Below, piece by piece: positions 7,169-13,201 of a DNA stretch of 16,005 nt (the first letter of the stretch is position 1; the number at the start of each line of letters is the position of its first letter). Below the pieces are notes generated by a model. That model had not been told where the DNA came from, did not search any database, and saw nothing but the letters and a program-made list of their open reading frames with translations. Where the stretch lies: contig JAFPAZ010000305.1 of NCBI GenBank assembly GCA_017390645.1, forward strand, positions 1 to 16,005. The letters run 5' to 3'. Source of the stretch: Lachnospiraceae bacterium (GTDB lineage: Bacteria; Bacillota_A; Clostridia; Lachnospirales; Lachnospiraceae). A program made the position numbers and the translations under genes.

Positions 7169-7197
7169 ATTATAGTATAGGTTTTTGCGAATGTCAA
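7169..7197 (-). promoter_or_regulatory. Perfect consensus sigma-A promoter
   Basis: On the minus strand TTGACA (7197-7192) and TATAAT (7174-7169) stand exactly 17 bp apart, a full consensus match. It drives the histidinol-phosphatase gene with a start near 7162 and a leader of about 90 nt. Confidence 0.85.
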
Positions 7198-7201
7198 TGA
7201 A

Positions 7202-7252
7202 AGAAGAAAGGAAAGTCGTAGTTTATACGAAGAAGAATGGAAAGTCGAAGTT
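7202..7252. repeat. Paired 22-bp direct repeats upstream of gap
   Basis: The 22 bp at 7202-7223 and 7231-7252 match at 20 positions, 29 bp apart. An inverted repeat TCGTA-N5-TACGA (7216-7230) bridges the end of the first copy and the gap between them. They lie about 60-110 bp before the gap minus-35, where an activator or repressor could bind. No coding sequence is apparent here. Confidence 0.75.
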
Positions 7253-7310
7253 CAAACAGTAACTGATAATGAATGAAGTGAAAATGTTTGTTAATATTTT
7301 CATTTAGGAC

Positions 7311-7339
7311 TTGAATTTTTTTGATAAATTAGTTATTAT
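7311..7339 (+). promoter_or_regulatory. gap promoter
   Basis: TTGAAT (7311-7316) and TATTAT (7334-7339) are 17 bp apart, in an AT-rich setting. A start near 7346 gives a leader of about 94 nt. That leader includes TTGAT-N12-ATCAA-like symmetry (7350-7371 region) and a hairpin ACCTG-GTTA-CAGGT at 7391-7404. Confidence 0.7.
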
Positions 7340-7390
7340 ATATTTGTGCAATTGATAATGGTTTAACAATCAAACGTTTTATTGCTAATA

Positions 7391-7404
7391 ACCTGGTTAC
7401 AGGT
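7391..7404 (+). promoter_or_regulatory. Small hairpin in gap leader
   Basis: ACCTG (7391-7395) pairs with CAGGT (7400-7404) around GTTA, and three more A-T pairs can extend it with one bulge. It stands 20 bp before the strong GGAGGA ribosome binding site (7425-7430). A role in mRNA stability or as a protein-binding element is possible but not shown. Confidence 0.4.
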
Positions 7405-7439
7405 ATTATAAAATTTTAACAAACGGAGGAATTAAAATC

Positions 7440-8450
7440 ATGGCAGTAAAAGTAGCAATTAATGGTTTTGGACGTATCGGACGTCTAGCATTCAGACAAA
7501 TGTTCGGAGCAGAAGGATATGAAGTTGTAGCAATCAACGACTTAACAGATCCTAAGATGTTAGCTCACTTATTAAAGTATGATTCTTCTCAAGGTAAGTA
7601 CGATGGTACTGTAGAAGCTAAGGAAGATTCTATCGTAGTTAACGGAAAAGAAATCAAGATTTATGCTAAGGCAAATGCAGCTGAACTTCCATGGGGAGAA
7701 ATCGGTGTAGACGTAGTTCTTGAATGTACTGGTTTCTATGTATCTAAGGCTAAGTCTCAGGCTCATATCGATGCAGGTGCTAAGAAGGTAGTTATTTCCG
7801 CTCCAGCTGGAAATGATCTTCCTACTATCGTTTACAGTGTAAATGAAGGTACATTAAAGGCAGATGATACTATTATTTCTGCAGCTTCTTGTACTACTAA
7901 CTGTTTAGCTCCTATGGCTAAAGCATTAAATGACTATGCTCCAATCCAATCTGGTATTATGTCTACTATCCATGCTTACACTGGAGATCAGATGGTACTT
8001 GACGGACCACACAGAAAGGGAGATTTAAGAAGAGCTCGTGCAGCTGCTGTTAATATCGTTCCTAACTCAACTGGTGCTGCAAAGGCTATCGGATTAGTTA
8101 TTCCTGAATTAAACGGAAAATTAATCGGTTCTGCACAAAGAGTTCCAGTTCCAACTGGTTCTACTACTATCTTAACTGCAGTTGTTAAGGGTAAAGACGT
8201 AACTGTTGATGGAATCAACGCGGCTATGAAAGCAGCAGCTTCTGAATCATTCGGATACAATGAAGAAGAAATCGTTTCTTCTGACGTAGTTGGTATGAGA
8301 TTTGGTTCTTTATTCGATGCTACTCAGACTATGGTAGCTAAGATTGCTGATGATTTATATGAAGTACAAGTTGTTTCATGGTATGATAATGAAAATTCAT
8401 ACACTAGCCAGATGGTTAGAACAATCAAATACTTTGCTGAATTAGCTTAA
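7440..8450 (+). CDS. gap: Glyceraldehyde-3-phosphate dehydrogenase, type I
   Basis: This enzyme oxidises and phosphorylates glyceraldehyde-3-phosphate to 1,3-bisphosphoglycerate with NAD+ in glycolysis. The 336-residue protein shows the Rossmann motif NGFGRIGR at 8-15, an aspartate at 34 (INDLTD) typical of NAD preference, the catalytic C151 in [12 protein letters not shown] and the base H178 in STIHAYT. The C-terminal [14 protein letters not shown] (313-326) is standard. The gene opens a glycolytic block with pgk and tpiA. It has a strong ribosome binding site, and its codon choice (GCT, GGT, ACT, AAG) is visibly more biased than that of the flanking genes, as expected for very high expression. 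No cggR-like repressor gene is adjacent. Confidence 0.98.
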   Translation: MAVKVAINGFGRIGRLAFRQMFGAEGYEVVAINDLTDPKMLAHLLKYDSSQGKYDGTVEAKEDSIVVNGKEIKIYAKANAAELPWGEIGVDVVLECTGFYVSKAKSQAHIDAGAKKVVISAPAGNDLPTIVYSVNEGTLKADDTIISAASCTTNCLAPMAKALNDYAPIQSGIMSTIHAYTGDQMVLDGPHRKGDLRRARAAAVNIVPNSTGAAKAIGLVIPELNGKLIGSAQRVPVPTGSTTILTAVVKGKDVTVDGINAAMKAAASESFGYNEEEIVSSDVVGMRFGSLFDATQTMVAKIADDLYEVQVVSWYDNENSYTSQMVRTIKYFAELA

Positions 8451-8480
8451 TTGTTTTTTTGAAGGCTAAAGATTTATAAG
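8451..8480 (+). promoter_or_regulatory. Candidate promoter between gap and pgk
   Basis: TTGTTT (8451-8456) and TATAAG (8475-8480) are 18 bp apart, directly after the gap stop. If used, the transcript would begin near 8487 and run into the hairpin at 8495-8534 before pgk. The match is moderate. Confidence 0.3.
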
Positions 8481-8494
8481 ATCCGAAGTAGGGG

Positions 8495-8534
8495 TCCGGT
8501 CTTTAAGGTTGACTTATGGGACCGGATTCTTTTT
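8495..8534 (+). terminator. Terminator or attenuator between gap and pgk
   Basis: TCCGGTC (8495-8501) pairs with GACCGGA (8520-8526); two G-U pairs can extend it. TTCTTTTT follows (8527-8534). The 18-nt loop is longer than usual. It may stop part of the gap transcripts, giving more gap than pgk mRNA, or protect the gap 3' end after cleavage. Confidence 0.6.
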
Positions 8535-8562
8535 AAATTATGAACAAGAAAGGGGCATAATA

Positions 8563-9756
8563 ATGCTTAACAAAAAATCAGTAGATGATATTAATGTAAA
8601 TGGAAAAAGAGTTCTTGTACGTTGTGATTTTAATGTACCTTTACAAGATGGAAAGATTACAGATGAAAATCGTTTGGTTGCAGCATTACCTACTATCAAG
8701 AAATTAATCGCAGATGGCGGTAAAGTAATTCTTTGCTCACACTTAGGAAAACCTAAGGGAGAACCAAAGCCAGAATTATCATTAGCACCAGTAGCTAAGA
8801 GATTAACTGAATTATTAGGACAAGAAGTAAAGTTTGCTGCTGATAATGAAGTAGTTGGCGCTAATGCAAAAGCTGCTGTGGAAGCAATGCAAAACGGAGA
8901 TGTTATTTTATTAGAAAATACTCGTTACCGTGCAGAAGAAACTAAGAATGGCGAAGCATTCAGCAAGGATTTAGCTAGTTTAGCTGACGTATTCGTAAAT
9001 GATGCTTTCGGTACTGCTCATAGAGCCCACTGTTCTAATGTTGGTGTAACTGAATATGTAGACACTGCAGTAGTTGGTTACTTAATGCAAAAGGAAATCG
9101 ATTTCTTAGGAAACGCAGTAAATAATCCAGAAAGACCATTTGTAGCAATCCTTGGTGGTGCTAAGGTTTCTTCTAAAATTTCTGTTATTGAAAATTTATT
9201 AGACAAAGTAGATACCCTTATCATCGGTGGTGGTATGGCTTATACTTTCATGGCAGGTCTTGGTGAAGAAGTTGGTAAATCTTTATTAGAAGAGGATTAC
9301 AAGGAATATGCAGTTAACATGATGAAGAAGGCAGAAGAAAAGGGAGTAAAATTATTAATCCCTGTTGATACTGTTGTTGCTGATGATTTCTCAAATGATG
9401 CTAACTTCAAGGTAGTAGAACGTGGTGGAATTCCAGCAGATATGGAAGGTCTTGATATCGGACCTAAGACTGCAGAATTATTTGCTAATGCTGTAAAAGA
9501 AGCTAAGACAGTTGTTTGGAACGGACCTATGGGATGTTTCGAAATGCCTAACTTCGCAAAAGGTACTATCGCAGTAGCTAAGGCTTTAGCAGAAATTGAT
9601 GCAACTACAATCATTGGTGGTGGAGATTCTGCAGCAGCTGTTAATACATTAGGATTTGGAGACAAGATGACTCATATTTCTACAGGTGGTGGAGCATCTT
9701 TAGAATTCTTAGAAGGAAAAGAATTACCAGGTGTAGCAGCAGCGAACGATAAGTAA
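8563..9756 (+). CDS. pgk: Phosphoglycerate kinase
   Basis: This monomeric cytoplasmic enzyme transfers phosphate from 1,3-bisphosphoglycerate to ADP, the first ATP-yielding step of glycolysis. The 397-residue length is normal (about 394-400). Visible marks are [11 protein letters not shown] at 17-27, the substrate-binding HLGKPKG at 60-66, LLENTRY at 116-122, the hinge-side GGAKVSSK, and the C-terminal nucleotide-binding GGGDSAAAV and [13 protein letters not shown]. The start is the ATG at 8563, preceded by AAGGGG (8550-8555). An in-frame TTG at 8509 would add 18 residues, but it lies inside the upstream hairpin and gives no family-like sequence. It is the middle gene of gap-pgk-tpiA, with gaps over 100 bp on both sides. 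Confidence 0.98.
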   Translation: MLNKKSVDDINVNGKRVLVRCDFNVPLQDGKITDENRLVAALPTIKKLIADGGKVILCSHLGKPKGEPKPELSLAPVAKRLTELLGQEVKFAADNEVVGANAKAAVEAMQNGDVILLENTRYRAEETKNGEAFSKDLASLADVFVNDAFGTAHRAHCSNVGVTEYVDTAVVGYLMQKEIDFLGNAVNNPERPFVAILGGAKVSSKISVIENLLDKVDTLIIGGGMAYTFMAGLGEEVGKSLLEEDYKEYAVNMMKKAEEKGVKLLIPVDTVVADDFSNDANFKVVERGGIPADMEGLDIGPKTAELFANAVKEAKTVVWNGPMGCFEMPNFAKGTIAVAKALAEIDATTIIGGGDSAAAVNTLGFGDKMTHISTGGGASLEFLEGKELPGVAAANDK

Positions 9757-9761
9757 TCACG

Positions 9762-9780
9762 AAAGTTATGAACTTTTTGA
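9762..9780 (+). other. Small hairpin after pgk
   Basis: AAAGTT (9762-9767) pairs with AACTTT (9771-9776) around ATG and is followed by only two further Ts. It is too weak and AT-rich to be called a terminator. The remaining gap to tpiA (9781-9913) holds a loose GCCCT/AGGGC pair around a T-rich loop and no clear promoter. Confidence 0.3.
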
Positions 9781-9913
9781 GGGAATCAGTACACGGTTTT
9801 AGTATTTAATTAAAAGCGAAGATTTAGATTCTCTTTTCAAGTAAGCCCTGTTTTTTATTGTTTTTTCTTGTTAAGAAGGGCATAAATTTTAACGTTATTA
9901 GGAGAAAAATAAA

Positions 9914-10663
9914 ATGGCTAGAAAGAAAATTGTTGCCGGTAACTGGAAGATGAACATGACTCCAAGCCAGGCTGTAAAGTTAGTAGAAGAATTGAAACCA
10001 TTGGTTGTTTCTGATACTGTTGATGTTGTTTACTGCGTTCCAGCAATTGATATTGTTCCTGTAGTAGAAGCTTTAAAGGGAACAAATGTTGAAGTTGGTG
10101 CAGAAAATATGTATTTTGAAGACAAAGGTGCTTACACTGGAGAAATTTCTGCTGAAATGTTAGTAGATGCTGGTGTTAAGTATGTTGTTCTTGGACACTC
10201 TGAAAGAAGAGATTACTTTAAGGAAGACGATGCTTTATTAAACAAGAAAGTAAAGAAAGCTTTCGAAGCAGGTCTTACTCCAATTCTTTGCTGTGGAGAA
10301 TCTTTAGAGCAGAGAGAAAGTGGTGTTACTTTAGATTGGATTCGCTCACAGATTAAGGCTGATTTAGAAGGAGTAACAGCGGATCAGGTTGCTTCTATGG
10401 TAATCGCATATGAACCAATCTGGGCAATTGGAACTGGTAAAACAGCTACTTCTGACCAGGCTCAGGAAGTTTGTGGTGCAATTCGCGAATATATTAAAGA
10501 ATTATATGATGAAGCAACTGCGCAAGAAGTTCGTATCCAATACGGCGGTTCTGTAAATGCAGGAAATGCAGCTGAATTATTTGCAAAACCAGACATCGAT
10601 GGTGGATTAGTTGGTGGAGCATCATTAAAAGCTGAATTTGGTAAGATTGTAAATTACCAATAA
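9914..10663 (+). CDS. tpiA: Triose-phosphate isomerase
   Basis: This enzyme interconverts dihydroxyacetone phosphate and glyceraldehyde-3-phosphate, the substrate of the gap product. The 249-residue TIM-barrel protein keeps its key residues: K12 in GNWKMN, H95 in LGHSERR, catalytic E167 in [11 protein letters not shown] and the phosphate-gripping GGSVN at 211-215 and GGLVGGASL at 230-238. The ATG at 9914 follows AGGAGA (9900-9905). The gene ends the glycolytic block. Neither gpmI nor eno follows; a terminator and oppositely oriented genes come next. Codon choice matches gap and pgk. Confidence 0.98.
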   Translation: MARKKIVAGNWKMNMTPSQAVKLVEELKPLVVSDTVDVVYCVPAIDIVPVVEALKGTNVEVGAENMYFEDKGAYTGEISAEMLVDAGVKYVVLGHSERRDYFKEDDALLNKKVKKAFEAGLTPILCCGESLEQRESGVTLDWIRSQIKADLEGVTADQVASMVIAYEPIWAIGTGKTATSDQAQEVCGAIREYIKELYDEATAQEVRIQYGGSVNAGNAAELFAKPDIDGGLVGGASLKAEFGKIVNYQ

Positions 10664-10682
10664 TTTACAAGTACTTTGTAAA
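10664..10682 (+). other. Hairpin directly after tpiA stop
   Basis: TTTACAA (10664-10670) is the exact complement of TTGTAAA (10676-10682), with loop GTACT. It begins at the base after the stop codon. No T-run follows; it may protect the 3' end rather than terminate. Confidence 0.4.
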
Positions 10683-10771
10683 CTTTATGATAAGTAATCA
10701 AGGTTGTTTTTTTGAAAATATAATATGAGTTTGAGGCTAAAAGATAGTTTGGCTTTGACTTATAATTGTAG

Positions 10772-10812
10772 AGAGGGGCAAATGAAGAATATCTTCATCG
10801 CCCCTCTTTTTT
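10772..10812 (+). terminator. Strong intrinsic terminator of gap-pgk-tpiA
   Basis: AGAGGGGC (10772-10779) pairs with GCCCCTCT (10800-10807), and an inner stem ATGAAGA (10782-10788) pairs with TCTTCAT (10792-10798) after an AA/C internal loop. A six-T run ends it (10807-10812). The minus strand lacks a T-run here, so it acts for the plus strand only. Confidence 0.93.
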
Positions 10813-10830
10813 GACTATTTTTAGATAGTC
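10813..10830 (-). other. Hairpin downstream of Cys-rich gene
   Basis: GACTAT (10813-10818) pairs with ATAGTC (10825-10830) with a 6-nt loop, 20 bp past the stop of the Cys-rich gene. On the minus strand it is followed by As, so it is not a standard intrinsic terminator. Confidence 0.3.
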
Positions 10831-10850
10831 AGATGGAAATATGGCTTAAA

Positions 10851-11087
10851 TTAGCAGCACATTCCGCCTTCTCTGTTGTTGTTATTTCCACAACCACAGA
10901 AAAGTAATAAGATTAAGATGATAATGAAGGAAGAATCACATCCGTCATCGCATCCGCAGCCAAATCCGCTTCTAGAGCTTCCACTGTTGCAACAGAAAAG
11001 TAATAACAGAATAATAATCCAGCTACCTCCAAATCCGTTTGAATCACAACAAGAACCTCCGCAATGTGTTGCTGCTAAATCACTCAT
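10851..11087 (-). CDS. Small Cys/Gly-rich protein with two hydrophobic repeats
   Basis: The 78-residue product has 12 cysteines and many glycines, and is built as two related halves. Each half has a short Cys/Gly/Asp segment followed by a run of Ile/Leu (about residues 23-33, WIIILLLLFCC, and 54-64, FIIILILLLFC). The DNA repeats too: CAGAAAAGTAATAA occurs twice. It resembles proteins annotated in Firmicutes as 'chorion class high-cysteine HCB protein 13', whose function is not known to me; the name reflects composition only. The start is convincing: AGGAGG (11100-11095) stands 7 nt before ATG 11087. A SigK-like box lies upstream, which would suit a spore-coat or forespore-surface protein, but that is inference. 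It lies downstream of the subtilisin gene on the same strand. Confidence 0.8.
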   Translation of the reverse strand: MSDLAATHCGGSCCDSNGFGGSWIIILLLLFCCNSGSSRSGFGCGCDDGCDSSFIIILILLLFCGCGNNNNREGGMCC

Positions 11088-11116
11088 GTTAGTGCCTCCT
11101 AAATTGGTTTACACTT

Positions 11117-11146
11117 TAAGAATATGCACTATAGCTTGGTTAGTTT
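11117..11146 (-). promoter_or_regulatory. Possible SigK-like promoter of Cys-rich gene
   Basis: On the minus strand CATATTCT (11126-11119) matches the SigE/SigK minus-10 CATANNNT, and AAAC (11146-11143) stands 16 bp upstream, near the AC of a SigK minus-35. The start would be close to 11109, just before the AGGAGG. No better sigma-A match was seen. The interval 11147-11218 also holds an AT-rich hairpin (AAACAAT 11181-11187 with ATTGTTT 11207-11213). Confidence 0.35.
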
Positions 11147-11218
11147 CCTATTATTTTAGAAATTTATTTTTGCTGCATATAAACAATTCTTAAACAAGAT
11201 TTTTTCATTGTTTTGCTG

Positions 11219-12097
11219 TTACCAAATTAGTTTATTTACCTGAATCATACCCCAACCTTGCTTGGATTTTGGAAGTTTCAAGTCTTTTGTACTGTGATAT
11301 AGTCTTAATTTTACTTCTTTTGGTGTTAAATCAGGTTCACTTTCCAATAATAATGCAATGCAGCCTGAAACAATGGGTGTGGACATGGAGGTTCCACTCT
11401 TGGTAAAGTAACCGGAAGGGGTAGAAGAACAAGAGAGAATGTTGGAGCCTGGAGCTACCAATTCTGGTTTGATAATACAGGAATCCGTAGGACCGTTTCC
11501 GGAATAATAGGAGGTCTTTTTGTTTTGATTTAATTCCGCAGCACCTACGGTAATAACTTTTCTGCTGATTCCGGGGGTTGTTATACTATTGTTTTTTGGA
11601 CCATCATTTCCGGCGGCAGCTACTACGATAATTCCCGCATCCCAAAGGGAATTTACTTTTTGGATAAAATAACTTTCTTCTTTTGTCTGGTTGGTAGGTT
11701 TCGTGCCTATGGAAATGTTGACAATGCGGATGTTGTATTCCTGATGGTGTGTAAGTATCCAATCTATACCATGAAAGAAACTAGAAATCGTTCCATTGCC
11801 TTTTTCATCTAATACCTTCAAAATAACAAGATTGCATTGAGGGGCAGCTCCAATATAGTAATTTTTATATTTGCCACCAGAAGCAATGATTCCAGCAACG
11901 TGTGTACCATGACCACTATCATCATAAGGATTGATCCTAGAAGAAACAAAGTCGCGAAAACAAAGAATTCTGTTTGAAGGAGTCATAAAGTCCTGATGGG
12001 GATAGATACCGGTATCCAAAATGGCAACAGTAATGTTTTTTCCATATAAGCTACGTTCGTATGCAGACTCAATGCCAATTTCTTTTTGCCAAAACAA
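11219..12097 (-). CDS. Subtilisin-like S8 serine protease, no signal peptide
   Basis: The 292-residue protein has the complete S8 catalytic set: D28 in AILDTG, H63 in SGHGTHVAG, the oxyanion N164 in AAAGNDGP and nucleophile S237 in GTSMSTP. It starts almost at the catalytic domain, with no signal peptide, no transmembrane segment and no I9-type propeptide, so it should act inside the cell or arise already active. The start is a TTG at 12097 preceded by AGGTGAT with 3-5 nt spacing. An upstream in-frame stop at about 12128-12130 leaves no room for a longer form with a normal start codon. Family relatives include intracellular subtilisins (IspA, AprX) and the clostridial Csp germination proteases, but it is shorter than Csp. 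A SigK-like box upstream hints at use during sporulation. Confidence 0.9.
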   Translation of the reverse strand: MFWQKEIGIESAYERSLYGKNITVAILDTGIYPHQDFMTPSNRILCFRDFVSSRINPYDDSGHGTHVAGIIASGGKYKNYYIGAAPQCNLVILKVLDEKGNGTISSFFHGIDWILTHHQEYNIRIVNISIGTKPTNQTKEESYFIQKVNSLWDAGIIVVAAAGNDGPKNNSITTPGISRKVITVGAAELNQNKKTSYYSGNGPTDSCIIKPELVAPGSNILSCSSTPSGYFTKSGTSMSTPIVSGCIALLLESEPDLTPKEVKLRLYHSTKDLKLPKSKQGWGMIQVNKLIW

Positions 12098-12130
12098 AAT
12101 ATCACCTGTTTCATTTGAAATGCTTATTTA

Positions 12131-12160
12131 TAGTATATGAAGGAAATTCTATGGCTGGTT
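12131..12160 (-). promoter_or_regulatory. Possible SigK-like promoter of protease gene
   Basis: On the minus strand CATATACTA (12139-12131) is a full match to the SigK minus-10 CATANNNTA, with AACC (12160-12157) 17 bp upstream matching the minus-35 pattern within one base of spacing. Sigma-A hexamers at suitable spacing were not found for this minus-10. Confidence 0.4.
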
Positions 12161-12238
12161 CATCTATTTGCAATAACTGATGTACTCGAATCTGCAAAAA
12201 ACTATTTATTGTAGGCATCGGTAGCTGTGGTAACTGAG

Positions 12239-12267
12239 TTGATTTTTAGGGTTTCATGTGATAAAAT
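12239..12267 (+). promoter_or_regulatory. Promoter of PHP phosphatase gene
   Basis: TTGATT (12239-12244) and TAAAAT (12262-12267) are 17 bp apart, with an extended minus-10 TG at 12259-12260. The start near 12274 gives a leader of about 73 nt. The next downstream genes may share this transcript. Confidence 0.7.
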
Positions 12268-12346
12268 TTTATAGTTAGATGAAAAGTTAATTCATAATGT
12301 AGATGGAAAGAAAAATCATTCGACACTCTTGGAATGGAGGATTAAA

Positions 12347-13090
12347 ATGTACAAAAAATCTTATCTGGCAGATTTGCATACCCACACCATAGCTAGTGGA
12401 CATGCTTATAATACCATACAGGAAATGGCTAAGGCAGCTAAGGAGAAAGGGATTTCTTTGCTAGGAATTACAGAACATTCGATGACGATGCCAGGAACCT
12501 GCAGTGAAATATATTTTCAAAATTTATGGAATGCAAATCGTTCCTATTATGGAGTGCAGTTATTGCTGGGGGTTGAATTAAATATTATTGATTATAATGG
12601 CACTGTAGACATGAACCAGGAATTATTAAAAAATTTGGATATTGCCATTGCCAGTATTCATAATACCATTGGATACACTGTGGGGACTGAAGTGCAGAAC
12701 ACGGAAGCAGTGATTGGAGCGATAAAAAATCCTTATGTGAATATTATTGGACATCCGGATGATGGAAGAATACCTTTGGACTATAAGGAAGTGGTAAAAG
12801 CAGCAAAAGAATATCGTAAAATATTAGAAATTAATAATAATTCTTTGTCACCAACCAGTTGGCGGGAGAATGCCCGTGAAAATGACAAGGAAATCCTGGA
12901 GTTATGCGCCCAGGAAGATTATCCTGTGATAATTGGAAGTGATGCACATGCAGATCATAATGTAGGGGCAAATTCTTATGCATTGGATTTGATGGAGGAA
13001 ATTCATTTTCCGGAGCATTTGATTTTAAATTATCAAATAGATGAACTGAAATCTTATCTAGATTCAGACGAGCGCAAAAGAGAAAGGTAA
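12347..13090 (+). CDS. YcdX-type PHP-domain phosphatase
   Basis: The 247-residue protein closely follows the pattern of E. coli YcdX, a trinuclear-zinc PHP phosphatase whose natural substrate I do not know. Metal ligands are visible: H11, H13 and H19 in DLHTHTIASGHAY, E43 and H44 in ITEHS, E77 in GVELNI, H105 in ASIHN, H136 in IIGHPDDG, D199 and H201 in GSDAHAD. The EINNNSLSP stretch is also family-typical. The start is the ATG at 12347 with GGAGG 6 nt upstream; an in-frame TTG at 12329 would place the ribosome binding site inside the gene and is not favoured. It precedes the ABC-F gene by 111 bp with no terminator between them. It is the second, distantly related PHP phosphatase of the window. 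Confidence 0.88.
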   Translation: MYKKSYLADLHTHTIASGHAYNTIQEMAKAAKEKGISLLGITEHSMTMPGTCSEIYFQNLWNANRSYYGVQLLLGVELNIIDYNGTVDMNQELLKNLDIAIASIHNTIGYTVGTEVQNTEAVIGAIKNPYVNIIGHPDDGRIPLDYKEVVKAAKEYRKILEINNNSLSPTSWRENARENDKEILELCAQEDYPVIIGSDAHADHNVGANSYALDLMEEIHFPEHLILNYQIDELKSYLDSDERKRER

Positions 13091-13124
13091 GGGTGAAAGA
13101 AAAATTAGAGAAAGGAAGTTGGTT

Positions 13125-13188
13125 GCAAACACACCTTTTACCCTTTATGTTTGCGCCTTAGGAGGAATAGAAGAAGTTTATCCTAGGG
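13125..13188 (+). promoter_or_regulatory. Two-hairpin leader before the ABC-F gene
   Basis: Hairpin 1 pairs GCAAACA (13125-13131) with TGTTTGC (13148-13154). Hairpin 2 pairs CCTTAGGA (13156-13163) with TCCTAGGG (13181-13188), with one G-U pair. A strong AGGAGG (13160-13165) overlaps hairpin 2, but it is 36 bp from the ABC-F start and serves no obvious gene. No T-run follows either hairpin. Confidence 0.5.
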
Positions 13189-13201
13189 CTTGGTGTAAGT
13201 T

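Noticed and set aside
8540..8560. Six-codon frame starting ATG 8540 and ending 2 bp before the pgk start
   Set aside because: It lacks its own ribosome binding site and its codons include the pgk one; probably chance.
10876..11193. Plus-strand frame of 105 codons opposite the Cys-rich gene
   Set aside because: The minus-strand frame has a perfect ribosome binding site and a recognisable protein type; the plus frame is low-complexity and lies just past a terminator.
6271..12347. Two PHP phosphatases considered as a duplicated pair
   Set aside because: They share only the metal-binding motif order; one is HisJ-like and the other YcdX-like, so they are distant family members, not a recent duplication.
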